Shown here: piece by piece, positions 1 through 12,659 of the stretch
Layout: every line of letters begins with the position of its first letter
Position numbering within the stretch: the stretch's first letter is position 1
DNA from: Antedon mediterranea
Lineage: Eukaryota; Echinodermata; Crinoidea; Comatulida; Antedonidae
Reading direction: 5' to 3'
NCBI RefSeq assembly: GCF_964355755.1
Contig: NC_092677.1
Location: forward strand, 4,903,001-4,967,000
DNA length: 64,000 nucleotides
Made by a program: the position numbers and the translations under genes
Notes under the pieces: generated by a model
Databases searched by the model: none
What the model saw: only the letters and a program-made list of their open reading frames with translations
What the model was told of the DNA's origin: nothing

Positions 1-528
1 ACATTTACCAAAAATGATATAATCATTCATTGTGTGATGTTATAATATTTTCTTTTTTACTTTGGCTGCTATCTCTTACAATGTATATAGTATTGTCCAT
101 TACAGTCTCCATCCGCTTACTTACCAAAATATACATTGTTCTTCATTAGATATTTTGATTATAAATATATGGTTTCTTTCACCTGCTTATACATTGGTTG
201 CTGTATTCTACAATACATTGATATGTATATTATACTATTGTACTCTTACATTTTGATCATAACAATAAATAAGTACCGGTATTAGAATTTAGTCATCAAA
301 ATTAGTGCGAGTTAGTGTGGTGAGACTATAGTACAAAGTGAATTACAAATATGTTTTTTTATTTCATTTTTTAAACATTTTTAAACAGAATTAATTTATA
401 TATTATCATTGCAAAATAACATTTATCATTTTTATATTTTAAAGTAAATGTATAAATCAGCACTGTTTTTAAATCCCAGATATGTCCCTGATATATTTAT
501 AACTTTACTATTTTTCGTTTTGTTTTAG
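1..528. other. No gene recognised
   Basis: AT-rich sequence upstream of the first recognisable exon of locus A. The short open frame at 62-256 has no recognisable domain and looks like chance. If locus A is organised like locus B, its upstream exons lie outside the window to the left. Confidence 0.5.
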
Positions 529-773
529 ATCTAAAACTTCATACTCAAGTAAGTATTAACGGAAATATTTTCAATTTTGAATTACATTTAATTAAGCATT
601 GTTGAGTGACATTCACACAAATCCAAATGTCAGTTTCATTATCATTTTGTATCCTTTGTAAGTACCGAGGGGTCACAGTGAGTGAAAGTTAAACTGTACA
701 TTATCAAAGTGTTGGATCATTTTACCTTGAATCTTTAAAAGCAACAAATAGTTTTTTTAACTTTGCGTTTAAG

Positions 774-905
774 TGTCTACAAGTGGTAGAGGAAAAATCA
801 ACCTAACGTTTCCAAATTCTGTGAGATCTAATTCAGGAGAGTACCACTGCAGTATAGAGGGCAGCAGACAACAGTATCCAGGTGTTACAAATTTATTTGT
901 TTATT
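774..905 (+). pseudogene. Ig half-domain exon, copy A
   Basis: Encodes the C-terminal half of an Ig domain, with 'NSGEYHCSIEG' as the F-strand cysteine motif. It matches exon 37958-38083 of copy B. It is flanked by an acceptor ending AAG and a GTGAGT donor, is 132 bp long, and is phase 1-1. The 20-nt micro-exon 529-548 upstream supplies a phase-1 end, as its twin 37115-37134 does in copy B. The N-terminal half of the Ig domain was not found. Confidence 0.6.
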
Positions 906-1057
906 GTGAGTTAATAATTCTGTGATTTTTTCATTACAGTGTAATATATTACCTCATGTTTACTTTTTGTAAAGTTTTTCTTGAAAATGGAAATATAATT
1001 ATAAGAAGCAAATTCCATATATTGCATAATATTTGTATATATAATTTTATTATTTAG

Positions 1058-1369
1058 GGATTGAGATGGTAAATTTAAACAACTCAACAGAACAAGGCTT
1101 CAGTAATGCTAAAATGATGTGCAGATATGGACCAGCAGATATGCCATTAACAGGTTACAAGTGGAAGAAGATTAAGAAAGATGGCACAACAGAGATTGAG
1201 GATTGTTCTAAAGATTCTAGATTTGAAGTAACAAGTTACCAAAATAGCATTCTGTCTTTGAAGATAAAGAAGGCTAAACTTAAAGATGCTGGCAAGTATC
1301 AATGTGAAGTGACGCCAGTTGATGGAGGACAAATACTGAAAGATACTACACAACTGACAATTGAAAAAG
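1058..1369 (+). pseudogene. Ig domain exon, copy A (open frame)
   Basis: A single 312-bp phase 1-1 exon encoding one Ig domain: B-strand cysteine in 'KMMCRYGPAD', tryptophan in 'GYKWKKI', and the F-strand motif 'DAGKYQCEV'. It is bounded by TTTAG and GTAATT and has no stop. Its twin in copy B is 38413-38724. The core from CRYG to LKIK differs at only two residues, much closer than neighbouring exons. I call it part of a pseudogene only because the locus as a whole is broken. Confidence 0.75.
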
Positions 1370-1661
1370 GTAATTTTATGTTGAAAGAATCTTAAAGATG
1401 ATAAATGTTCTTATTTCATAATTTACTGATTTATAGTCAGCCTAATTCACTGTATGTATTTAGGAGGGGATTTTGATATGGGAAAATAATTGTCTGGAAA
1501 TATATTTCTAGACGCCCAGATAGCATCTGAGGCATTTTTACCGGTCAATTCATGTCATAAAATTATCTGAATATAGTGTGTTTTATAGACCATATTTAAT
1601 ATACAAATTTTTTGTTGCCAATAGCCTAAAGCCTGTGTGTGTACAGAAAGAATAATAACAA

Positions 1662-3268
1662 CTAGACATGAAACTCGTCACTTTGACGAGTTTGGTTATC
1701 CACCGCGCAAGGGGTGCAACATGGACGTTTAACGCACAGATAAAGATTATGCCATTATGACTTGAACTGAAAAATATGATATGTTGTTATTGCTGAATTC
1801 TATTATTTTTATTCATATAGTATACACAGTATAATCTGTATCCATATCACATACAGTGTAGAATAGGTGAAATTACGGGACCCGCTATTTATTGCAATTT
1901 TTAACATGTTTACGGTTTTAAAATGAAACGCGAAGGTAGCAATTTCGGAAGGAAATTATCTCAGCAACAACATATTAACGTGTAGAAGAAATTTGAATAC
2001 GTGAAATATTGATGCACGCTCTTTTAAATGTGATGAACTATTACGCAAAATATGAAAATACGACTGTTTTTATTTAACTGGCCATATGATGACGTCACAA
2101 CATCCGATTGGCAAAATTTTTACATGATTTCGTATCTACAATCCAATAGCTTCCAGCCCGTTTTAATTGTGATTATCACGTTTTATTCTTACGATTAAAA
2201 TGTACTGTAAAGATGAAATTAACGCCACACATAATTAAAATTTTTAGGCATGATGACGTCATAAAAATTAAAATATTTTTAAAACATGCGAAAGATAGTT
2301 GATTGACCTAGACAATATCAAAATCTGGGTGAAAATGGAAAACGGATAAGTGGAGATGCGCTCTATTAAATGTGATGAGCTATGACGTAAGATACAAAAA
2401 TCCTAAATTTTATATTTGGGTGGCCATACGATGACGTCACAATGTCCGGTTAACCATATTAATGCATGATCCCATATCTACAACTTATCAACTTCCAGAA
2501 TATGCAATAAAAATAACTTTGACCGTTTAGTTTAGAAACTACGACTGTTTAAAAAAAGGTATAATTTTGACGAATTTTTGAACTTTTTCATAAAAAATGC
2601 ACGCAAATTATCCAATTCGACGTGCCCGTATGACGTAATTTTAAGTCGAAATTGTTTAAAAGTTGGAAAAATTACTGAAAAAGGCTGAAATAACATAAAT
2701 CATTCAAAAAAATTATGTTTTAACGCTACGTGCGCACCGTGCGTGTGAAAATTTGCGCGCGTGTGGGAATTTTTGACATGCCTAAAATGACATGAAACGC
2801 GTAAAAAATTGATTAGAAATTAATTTTGCGCATTTTGAAATTTTAAACGCGCGTGCCTGCGTAACTTTGTGTGAAACACGCAATTTTTTTTCAACAGAAA
2901 GTTAGCGCATGATATAAATTAAACTTTGTGCAAAACACGTAATTTTTTTCACACAAAAAGTTAGCGCATAACATAAATTAAACTTTTGCTAAGTTTCAAA
3001 TTAAAATGTTATATTGTTTTCGATCTATGTTAAATACGCGAAATTCATAAAAACGCGCGTAAGTCACGTTGCGCAACTCTGACGTCATTAAAAAATAAGC
3101 GGTGCACAACTTCACGTGAATGCGCATGTTGACAAAGTTAGGAAATGTTATGTTTACAAGTTTTAGAGATACGCTCTGCACAAAAATGACAGAAAGAAAG
3201 AAGAATACAGAAAAAAAAGATGAAACAGGACAGTTACAAGGAGTTATCCGCTCAATGCGGATAACTAA
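1662..3268 (-). mobile_element. Helentron/Helitron2-like non-autonomous element
   Basis: Read on the minus strand, the 3' end is a perfect 10-bp-arm hairpin (arms 1671-1680 and 1684-1693, 3-nt loop), a 5-nt spacer and CTAG, with T as the next host base. Just inside the hairpin is the motif GGATAACC. The opposite end (3242-3264) is a palindrome of the same word, GTTATCCGC/GCGGATAAC. An end palindrome at one terminus and the same word inside a hairpin at the other match the asymmetric terminal repeats described for Helitron2/Helentron elements. The interior is rich in CG-containing words and has no ORF of note. The right border is approximate. Confidence 0.55.
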
Positions 3269-3455
3269 AAAAAGATGATGATGATGATGATTTCGTACAA
3301 TCACAAGAGGTTATCCTGCAACTTCGTTGCGGATAACCAATAAAGATTTTGTACAATAACAATAGGTGATCATTTTATTCTAAATGATCACCTAATAAAG
3401 ATTTCATACAATAACAATAGGTGATCATTTTATTCTAAATGATCACCTAAATAAA
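3237..3455. repeat. Series of hairpin repeat units
   Basis: Four palindromes in a row: GTTATCCGC type at 3242-3264, GGTTATCC type near 3309-3340, and two near-identical units of about 60 bp, each with AGGTGATCATTT / AAATGATCACCT arms around TATTCT (about 3365-3390 and 3419-3449). The same unit is at about 21560-21591. They look like solo ends of the hairpin-bearing elements or nested tails. Confidence 0.7.
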
Positions 3456-3639
3456 TATATTTTACAAAAGGGTATTAAATGTAGAATATTATTTAGAATA
3501 TTTATATAAAGATATGATGATCATACAACAGTTCCTTACAGTAGTAATCCCACTAAACACACCTTTTCAATATGAACTTAATACCAGTTATTTAGGCATT
3601 ATCTATCGTCTTTGTATTAACTTTTTAAACTTCTTAGTA

Positions 3640-3905
3640 TAGAAAAATATAAGAAAATGAAAGAAAAAAGGAGGTACAGTAGTATGGAATATAAAGTGAA
3701 TTTACAAGATTTAAAATGTTACTCAGCTGAAGTTTTCTCAAATGTAATGACATTAGAAATTAACAAAAATGTGATGAATAATAATGATGATTTTGGTGAT
3801 GACATGAAAGATGATATTAATGTGAATAAAAATGGTATTAATGCAACAAAAGAGAAAACAAATGAACTTAATACCAAAGAAAAAGATTTCAAAAAGCAAC
3901 TTATG
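3640..3905 (+). repeat. LINE 3'-tail-related sequence
   Basis: The open frame at 3657-3908 is not a gene. The stretch 'aatgtgaataaaa' followed by '..caaaagagaaaa' matches the 3' region of the LINE at 17456-17505 and, inverted, 56200-56255. It is a fragment of that repeat family. Confidence 0.6.
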
Positions 3906-4141
3906 TAATTTCTTGTCTTATTTAAATGAACCACTAATTTATGCCCTTATAAGACTCATGTTTTTAATCATTCTAGTTTTAAAAAGCTATAGATTTTTTT
4001 ATCTCACAGTCATCATTCACATTTGTAATAAAACATCTATTCTATCAAAGTTTGTAATTGTATTATATGCACATACCTGTAATTTATTTTTAAATTGTGA
4101 TATTCAAAATATTGATGATTTGTTTTGTCTTGTTTTTTTAG

Positions 4142-4474
4142 TTCCTCTCATCATGGAGATTCCGACCATTATTACCAGAGAGAGTGTAAATTATGTTAAG
4201 TTGATACTGAAGTTAACAAATGTTAAAAATTATGGTGAAATGTCCAATGTCATGTGGTATAAGCATATTGAAGGTAAAGAAAACAAGCTGCTGACATCAA
4301 TAAATTCACCTGATTCAACATCACGCTATCAATGTGGATATGTTGATGAAAGCAGTGCATATCTTGAGATCAGGAATGTTAAATCTGGAGATGAAGGAAA
4401 ATACATATGTCAAGTTGAATTTAAAGAAATGGAGCAACACAGACACAGTTGTTCTGGAAGGTTAACAGTTCAAG
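4142..4474 (+). pseudogene. Ig domain exon, copy A (intact)
   Basis: A 333-bp phase 1-1 exon with an Ig core: tryptophan in 'VMWYKHIEG', then 'DEGKYICQVEF' with the F-strand cysteine. It is open from the acceptor at 4141 to the GTAAAA donor. The homologous exon in copy B (38825 onward) stops prematurely, so for this domain the decayed locus keeps the better copy. Confidence 0.7.
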
Positions 4475-5369
4475 GTAAAAGCAGATATACAACTGGATCA
4501 TAATCAGGATGTTAGTATTATTAAGGAGGTTATTTCAATGGCAGTGAATATAAATACATTTTGAGCTTGGAATTGATAAAATTGAAAGGATTCATCCTTG
4601 AAACTTAATAATGTGTTGGATTGTTTGCCGAGTGTTATGTTTATGTTTTATAGTAAACCTTGTTAGTGTGAACCTTCCTTTCTTTTTTTAAATACTAGAG
4701 CCTAAAAACGAATTGAAATGCTAAACTATTTGTTGTATTGTTAACATTTTAAAGGTGGACCACTTTCAATATGCCAAGGAGGTATTATGTAGTCGATCGC
4801 GTGTGTTTGTTTGTTAGCAGGATTACTAAAAAAGTCATTTACCAAAATTAAAATACAGATAGATATGTGGTCAAGGAATTTTCAAAAGCCGGTGAGGCAG
4901 TCTTAAAGTAACAAGTAAACTGAAATTGCATTTTCTCGAGAACTACTTGTCCAAAAAACTTCATTTTTGTACAAGAGGCAAGAGTTATAATTTGTAATTT
5001 TAAAACATTTTTTTTTTTTTCAATTCAAAGTAACATTTATTTTCTTCAAAATAAAACAGTCTACAAAATGGAAAGAAAGGTAATTTAATATGATTGAAGA
5101 AGGCATGATCAAAAAAGCAAAAAGCTTGTGACAGACATGCCTAAACAAAGATTAGAAAAAAACAACACGGAAAAAGAAAAAAAATAAATAAATAAAAAAA
5201 ATAAAGAAATAACAATATAAAAATATACATAACATGGGTTAAACTAAATAAGTAAGATAACTAAAAAAAAACAATTTTGGTATAAATTAAGAATTGATTC
5301 GTCTTCTTGTTACTCATCATTAACATTATTATCATAAAATGTAATATAATAAAAATTAATACTTGGATG

Positions 5370-5800
5370 TGATATATCTTTTAAGTTTAAATGAAAAGCT
5401 TTTCTTAGATACAGCAACTTTAATATTTGAAGGTAGTTTATTCCATAGTTTAGGTCCACTAAATCTTATGTTATATTGAAATGATGTTTTTTTATGAAGA
5501 GGGATATGCATATCCTGTACAGTTCAAGTTCTATAATTGTGAAAAGATGCGTTTCGTTGTAATAAATTTGTAAATTGAGGTGGGTTTAGGGAGTTAATCG
5601 ATGAGTAGAGAAAAGTACACTGTTGATGATAGTTAAGATCTTTCAACTTTAAAAGGTTTAGGGAGGAAAATAAGGGATCTGAGTGAGCTAGTGGTGGTGC
5701 ACCTGATATTATTCGAACTACTTTCTTCTGTTTGATAAATAATCTGCTAGTGTTGGACTCATACGTGTTGCACCAAACTACATTTGATTTAATTTACAGG
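5370..5800 (-). mobile_element. LINE reverse-transcriptase C-terminal fragment
   Basis: The minus-strand translation shows the conserved non-LTR pattern after the RT core: 'KQKKVVRIISGAPP' (host-element 'qkrairii' motif), 'HSDPLFSSLNLLKL', 'FLYSSINS', then 'FSGPKLWNKLPSNIK'. An in-frame stop lies between the middle and last motifs, so it is dead. It sits in an intron of locus A. Confidence 0.75.
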
Positions 5801-7440
5801 TTTTTTGATACGAGTAGTTTTGAAAAACCTATTTCTTTTCAAATTCACCCGTTTGTCTTTGGCGTTGCTGTTCTATTGTTAGTCAACTGAAACTATTGTT
5901 TGTTGAAAGGCTGGTTACATAACCATTACACCAAATTCGCGTACACATGCTTGTAATGAAATTAGCCTAAGACACACAAAAATATATATATATTTTCCCG
6001 GAGAAATCTTATGTAGGAGAATTTTACAGTAGGCGGAGGTATGCACTCTCGGAGTGGCTTCTAGTTGTTATTGAAAGCAATATAATCAAGACAATCAATT
6101 AAAATATTTTGGTATTAATATTGATAATCAGTATGTTACTTGCATTTTGGTTTCAATAAATTTACATCAAGGCATTCAAGGTGTATATTAAGTCTATTTC
6201 ATTTATTTATTAGACTTTATCACTGCATATAAAAATAAATTTTAAAAATCAGAAGAACAAAGGCAGTAAAAAGAAAGACATGAACAAGTGGCCAGCACCT
6301 CTATCGATATCCTTAAACAAATAATTACATGTATTCACATATTTTGACAACTGACAAGAAATGACATTTCTATAGATTTTAAACAAACAAGTCTTGGTCA
6401 ATTTACTCTTGCATATATAGAAACACTGATTTGAAATCAATACTTTCCACTATACGATACATAATTTGCCTAATAAATTTATTTTAAAAGGCAAATTTAT
6501 AAATTCTGGTAGGTAAATATTTTTTAAAACAGGTACTGTATCACCCATATTATTGATCGGTATCAAAAATAATAATTATTACTACTGTTAGTGTATTACT
6601 ATTAGTATTTAATAATTAGTATAAATACAAAGAGGAATCTCATGTTGAGGTCCTTGTTTTTTTTTTCTATATACTTTACAATGTACAGAGTTAATACATT
6701 TTGTTTTCTTTGAATGAAATAATGGAATACAAAATTTAAAAAAAATGTTGATATACAAACCTTAAATTTAAGATCCTAACAGGATTTATCAACATCATAT
6801 GTTTACTATGAAGCATAGATGATTTGATTTAGAACACAATAAAAAAAATTATATACATGATATTATTATAAATGGGAAAATATTGATTTTTGTTGAAGTT
6901 TAATCTTTCTCCACTATGTCAGAAATGTTGACTAATTGCTAAATTCTAACTTTTAGTGCACCAGGAATAGACTTTCAGATTCAGAAACTAATTGATGGTT
7001 GTCTATACCTTTAAAGATTTAACAAAATATTTTAAAATAATTTTAAGAAATAAATATTTACAGTAACATGGTTTGTCCAGTATTATCTTTATTTTAGAAA
7101 TTCTCACTAAAATGTAAACATATCTTTTGTTTAAAAAAGATTTGGAAGTGTATGTATTGGTATTTTTTAACCAATACAGTGATTTTGTTACACATAAAAG
7201 CTTTACCTTTATATCCCTCATTATGCAGTGATTTAGAAAAGATCTCTAATAATCCTTGTCATTTTCATGTACATTGTCATTTTTTCAGTGCTTTCAATCT
7301 ATATCCATCAGTGGCTCTCATCTTTTCTTATTCATTCCTGACTATTAAGGATTATCTGTTGGCATTGTTGTTTGGCATATTCTTATTTTAGTGCAGTGTC
7401 TGTATGTAAATGAGAATCTGTGTATAGTGCTTATATTTTA

Positions 7441-7660
7441 CAGAATGTAAAAGAGAATGTACAGTTTCATGTCCTGCTTTGCTCTTTGCTATAATTCTAT
7501 GTTCTTTTTCTGAATCACTATGCAATGCCACCAAGTGTGTTTTTGTCTATGTTCTATGTTGAAAAATCTGATGCTGGTGACTACCTTTGTCAATGTGTGA
7601 CAGGAGGAAAGGATAATGAAATTCACTCGGCAACAAGCAAATTAGTTGTGGATTCATGCT
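7441..7660 (+). pseudogene. Partial Ig exon, copy A
   Basis: Only the second half of an Ig domain is readable ('KSDAGDYLCQCV', then a strand ending in 'KLVVD') before a GTAAGT donor at 7661. No B-strand cysteine or core tryptophan is visible upstream in frame. No equivalent was found in copy B. Left border uncertain. Confidence 0.5.
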
Positions 7661-8011
7661 GTAAGTATGTTTGGTGTTATTGGTACATTCAGCCACTCAT
7701 GTACACTGAGCCAAATTTCTGTAATTCTGTTGCTGTTGCTTTCATTATACCAGTCATTGTTGGTGTAGTATAAACTCTTGCGTGCTGCTCTTATGGTTCT
7801 TTACAAGTTATTAAAATATATTTGCATTAATACATCAATCTGTGTGTGATCTGTAGAGTTGGCATACAAACCCTCTCAACTTTATTGCCATTATTTGTCT
7901 CGCAATATGATAAATTATGCACATTTTCATGGTAATTTGACATGGCCTGAATAGAATATAGAAATAGATGAATGAGAAATTCATTAAGTATTTCAATATC
8001 TTATCTTTTAG

Positions 8012-8362
8012 TTTTAGACATGGATGATAGTTTTGTAGCATCAGTTGGAGAAAAGGCTGCTTTAACTTGTAAAATATAAAATAGAGGATAAAGATATTTT
8101 CGTCAGTTGGTATATTAAGAAGACTAATGAAAAAAAAAATTCATATGGTCTTCTGATAAATCAAAACAGAAGAAGATATTAAAAGAAGTACAAGAAAGAT
8201 GCAAAGTAACTTTTGATGGTAATGGGTCCTGCTTAGAGTTGGAGAAAGTGGAATTGGTTGATGCTGGACAGTACATTTATGAACTTTATAAGAATGAGGT
8301 TAATGTTATGGGCACAAAAAAGACACCATTACATACAAGAGCATCAAGCCTGTGTGTACAAT
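8012..8362 (+). pseudogene. Ig domain exon with two frameshifts, copy A
   Basis: Aligns with the intact exon 39320-39679 of copy B. The start ('GEKAALTCK') and the end ('VDAGQYIYEL', with the F-strand cysteine replaced by tyrosine) are recognisable. An extra A near 8071-8074 creates a stop at 8077-8079, and the run of about ten A near 8131 shifts the frame again. The donor GTAAGT at 8363 is preserved. Confidence 0.8.
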
Positions 8363-9276
8363 GTAAGTCAATTGTTATTCAGGTTTTGCTTCATGAACCC
8401 TCATTTTGTGAAGGTTATTTTCTTTTCAAAAGTAACCTGTAACACAATGTGAAGAGTGGCCCAGCCCACCCAATCTCCCACCTTTAATTTCGACAATGTA
8501 AAAGTAGGTTAGCTTCAACATTTCAAATCACAATTTCTGCCTATGCCCTATCCTGTGGATGAACTGCTATTCTCTGATTCTGATGAATAGTAGTTTATTG
8601 CCCAAAACATATATTGTAGCCCAAAACGTATATTGTAGCCCTAATAAATGCAACTGTCATCGTAACATTTTAACATCATAACATTTTAACAGTCATATTA
8701 ATAATTTTATTATTTATTTTACAGTTATAATACATTAAAGATAATGCGCACTACAAAAAAATTATCAGAAATATTACCATAACTCCCAGAGATAAAGTGA
8801 TGCATACGTAGGAATGACGCACTTTGTTGATGTTTTAGAGCGATGTTTTTTGAAATTAAGATTTTTTTGGCAAATTAATTTAGTGTATGGTATAAAAATC
8901 ATTTTCTTTAGAAGTAAATGTTCAACAGATCTTTTTGTTGTTTTTTGGGGGGTTTTTTTGTCCTTAGGGTCCTCATGAGAGAAGTCACTGTCTTTTTGTG
9001 ACCCTTTTAAGTTTTACCAGTTCGTTTATTTGTTTAATCTATGTATGAAAATTTAAAAAAGATACTCAAGTTCGTTATTAGACCTAATCCATTTAGGTTT
9101 TTAGATCTAAGTGCAATCATTGCCATAAGTTCATGAGATGAGATAATTGATGGACAAGTCATATTATTCTGACAAAATCAACAATATGCAATGCATAACG
9201 TAATGAATGTTTAGTTAAAATTGTTAAAATTTTATACAAAAATAATATTGAATTGAAAATTGGTTTATTTTTGTAG

Positions 9277-12200
9277 TAGTGGATGTGTTTTCTGCAGTTG
9301 ATAGGGAACAAAGAAACATTTACAGGTAATTGTTATGACTATTTTAATCCCGATACATCACCATCTACAAATACTATTATAGATTATGGAATTGAAATTG
9401 GTTTAGAGAGGTTTGTATTTACATTTGTGTAGTTCTCTACTACTATTGTTGGTCTAACTCTAAGAAAGATTTATTGTGATAAGAAACTAGTTTGTATTTG
9501 AAATAAGCAATGTATAAAAAAATAATACAATTTTTATACATAGTATTTAAACTTAAAACGTATAAATGTTGGTAACAGCTTCTATTCTGCTTTCTTTTTT
9601 CCCCATATAATTAAAGTTCCATTTCTATTTACTGCATATGGTCATTAAATAAACAAGCATGAAGCTCTGTTGAATGGAGGAGATTAAAAAATAATATATA
9701 TATATCATAAACCTTTGAATTTGTTTTTCATATGGTTGTAATCTGTATCTGTGTGGCAAATTAACTAAATATATTCGTCCTCCATTTATTTGCCCTTATT
9801 AAGTGGCACGAAAATAAAAAAAAAATTTTACGGTTAAAATGAAGTGTTAAATTTTGTTTCTATTGAATTCTACTATTTACTATACAGTTTTCAGAATCTA
9901 GTACTAATTGTGACAGATAAGAACAATGGAAAGGTGATTCTCATGTGTATTAGAGAAAACAACAACACAAAAGAGAGGAAGATTATAAGGATGACATCTG
10001 ATGATAATGGAGAGAATTGCAATAGTCTAAGTGAAGTACAACTTGATTATAAATTCAATAGATAGCCTAAGTAAGTAGTTTTCAATGATTTTCCATGGCC
10101 AAAACACTGATCAAAAAATTGTACGGGAAAATATTTTATTGAGTTTGTTACTTCCATATTATTTTTAACTACAATTAAGGTCACAAAGGTACATTTTATG
10201 TAAAATAAATACTATATGGACCCAGTGGGATTTTTTTTATCTTTAACCGGTTAAAATGTGAAAAATAAGTTGATTACAATAATTTAAGTGGCCCGCTATA
10301 AATATCAGAATGTATCGTGCGCGGATTGGTACTGTATGTAGTTAACCCTAGCCGAAACTATGCCTAAGATCGTCCACGGGAGGACATTCAATGTGAGCTA
10401 CTTGTGTAGTGCATTGTTTCTCTGAATTGATCATAATTTACCATAAAACGTACATTTAAGACAAGGAATGACCTGGTTTAATCTTTTAAAAATAATATAT
10501 ACGCATTATTTTTACAAAACGCAGAAGAAACAATTAATCTAAGTCTATAAAGTATAACTTTTTTTTTATTTCAAAATTTTATTTTCACGTCTACTTGGTT
10601 ATATGTGTAGTGGGAAAAGGTGTTGTCTTGATTGAAAAATTAAAGATATTATACAAAAAATACATTTTGTTTTTCAGGCTTGGGTAATGGTGTATGCTTA
10701 AATTCTGGAAAATTGGTTATTGCAGGAATTTTGAAGCTGAAATATGATCAGCGTAAGAAAGTAACATTCAAAGAGGCCTCAAATAATTGCCCTCAAACAT
10801 TGCACATACAATATTCAATTTATGTTCCTTTCTCATTCTTAGTTAACAGACATATTTAATGTAGGAGATTATTGTCCTCCTCATTTAACCCTTTACATAC
10901 AATTATAGAAACTAGAGGGTGTACTCACTCTATATTAAGTAGTGTACAGAGATAGTTCTTGAATTAAATTATGAACATGTAATAAAAATTGTTCATCTGC
11001 CAGTCTTCACATAATACACTAGTTCTAATTTTGTTTTAGTTTTGGAAATTAATATCAACATCTACATAAACTATTCTTGTAAACTGAACAAGTAATAAAT
11101 AATAACAATTGATATTATAGCGCTCTACAAAGAACACAGCACTTTATAGTAGAAGTATAATTGGATACAGACGTATTTGAAACAACATGTCGTCTTTACA
11201 TTTCTAATGTCACAGAGAAGCTGATTTCAAAGATGCAGATTACATGCTTTGTCACTAGCTTGTGTGAGAAATTATTAGTCTTGTGGCATGACGGTGCAAA
11301 CGTAGTCGACATTTGTGTTGTTCAAAATTAGAGTATATTACTCTGGAAAACTGGATATTTTGTAATGAAAAGCAACACTTCATGATCTTATAATTGATCT
11401 TGTGAAAATTTACTGTAGCTAATATTGCTTTCCAAACACTTGCAAAAAAAAAGCATTGAAAATATATTTTAATGGCTCTGGAGCTGCCTCTACATAACCA
11501 ATCAGAGATTTCAAGTGTAATAATTAAAACTTCTACATACAGTATGGCATAGATCTGATCATTAGTTGTAATTATTTTAATTTTGAGTTATTTGTGCTGT
11601 TGTTTTTGCAGGAAGACTATTTGTAATGAGAAGTGTCGATAATGGTGACATCTGGACAACTGATGTTAAACCACTTGATGCTCCACCAGATGCTACCTTG
11701 GGAGAACACATACAAGTAAGATGAAGAATTTTCCATTGTGTTTATTTGAAATTGTGGTATCAAGTTTTTTCACACAGATTTTAGTAGAGATCTCTAAATG
11801 TTACTTTGTCATATAATGTGATTTTTATTAGGTTGTTGAATATGCTAATGATCTAGTTAACATCAGCTGTTCGTTCGAGGGCTCTAAACAGTGTTTCTGT
11901 ATATACAGTGATACAGGATTTAAAGTATTTGATTGCCAGATTAAGGATGCAAATCCAGAATGCCAGGTACTTTATAATATGAAAGCTTGTATCTCTAGTG
12001 TTGTCTGTCTAGTTGTGGTATATAGTTGTATAGATACACTACCTATCTATTTTAATGTATTCTAAAATGTTGTCATCACTACTACTTTTACAATAAAAGG
12101 TGGAAGTTCTGCTGTAGACACAAATACAATAATGTTGCATGAACTCTGCTTCTTCATGGATAAATTATTTGTACATAATTTTTCCTTAAATTGCATTTTT

Positions 12201-12479
12201 ATCTAGGGTTGTATCGTACGTTTACCAACAAAGACAAATAAGTTCTACCATATAGCAATGGCAAGTCATGGAAATGAAACGGATAAGGATCTTACACTTT
12301 ACTTAAGTGAAGATGGTTGTAAAACCTGGTATCAGTTTAACACACTAGGTGCAGTGAATGCAGAAGAATCTGACCTAGCTTACTACAGTGTAAAAGAAGG
12401 TGAAGAAGAAGCAAAAGGAATAGTGTGTGTTACAGTTATGGTTCAGAAACAAAGGGTTATAATATTGGAATGCAGTTAA
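9277..12479 (+). pseudogene. Sialidase-fold exons, copy A
   Basis: Six exons matching copy B, with Asp-box-like turns 'SDDNGENC' (second exon), 'SVDNGDIW' (11612-11715) and 'SEDGCKTW' (last exon). Blade pieces such as 'GVCLNSGKLVIAGI' and 'VVEYANDLV' match NEU-family order. The exon that should carry the arginine motif is missing between 9325 and 9888. The third-blade exon reads into TAG just before its donor. The final exon lost one T relative to copy B (GTGTGTTACAG against GTGTGTTTACAG) and ends in a different frame. Confidence 0.75.
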
Positions 12480-12552
12480 TTTCTAACAAAAAAAAATAAG
12501 CACAAAGACAAATTCTGAACGATATTAGAAACTGATCTGCTCAGTTTCAATG

Positions 12553-12648
12553 GTACGGTGGCCCACAACTGTCACGCACACTATATAAATCATATGTAAT
12601 TGTGTGATTCTGTGTTATAGTGTGCGTGACAGTTGTGGGCCACCGTAC
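12553..12648. mobile_element. 96-bp palindromic MITE with 4-bp TSD
   Basis: Arms of 33 bp, beginning GTACGGTGGCCCACAAC, are perfect inverted repeats around a 30-nt AT-rich loop. The element is flanked by AATG on both sides (12549-12552 and 12649-12652), read as a target-site duplication. The perfect arms suggest recent insertion or conversion. Confidence 0.8.
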
Positions 12649-12659
12649 AATGGAGACCA

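Larger units (their letters stand above)
529..12479 (+). pseudogene. Ig-sialidase fusion locus, copy A (decayed)
   Basis: This locus parallels copy B exon by exon. Candidate exons: 529-548, 774-905, 1058-1369, 4142-4474, 7441-7660 (partial), 8012-8362, then sialidase-fold exons 9277-9325, 9888-10070, 10678-10752, 11612-11715, 11832-11966 and 12207-12479. Lesions seen directly: a one-base insertion giving a stop at 8077-8079; a second frameshift in the A-run near 8131; no counterpart of the 'YRRP' exon of copy B (40689-40838) in the intron where it belongs; an in-frame TAG at 10063-10065; and a one-base deletion near 12430 that puts the C-terminus in another frame. Several individual exons are still open and well conserved, so some could be expressed or act as gene-conversion donors. 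The full-length protein cannot be made from this copy as read. The 5' end may lie outside the window. Confidence 0.8.

Noticed and set aside
1147-1353. Minus-strand ORF
   Set aside because: Antisense shadow of the Ig exon 1058-1369.
3242-3264. Intrinsic transcription terminator
   Set aside because: The hairpin recurs as the end of a mobile element, and the sequence is eukaryotic, where such terminators do not apply.
7003-7391. Overlapping ORFs on both strands
   Set aside because: Low-complexity AT-rich sequence without domain or splice context.
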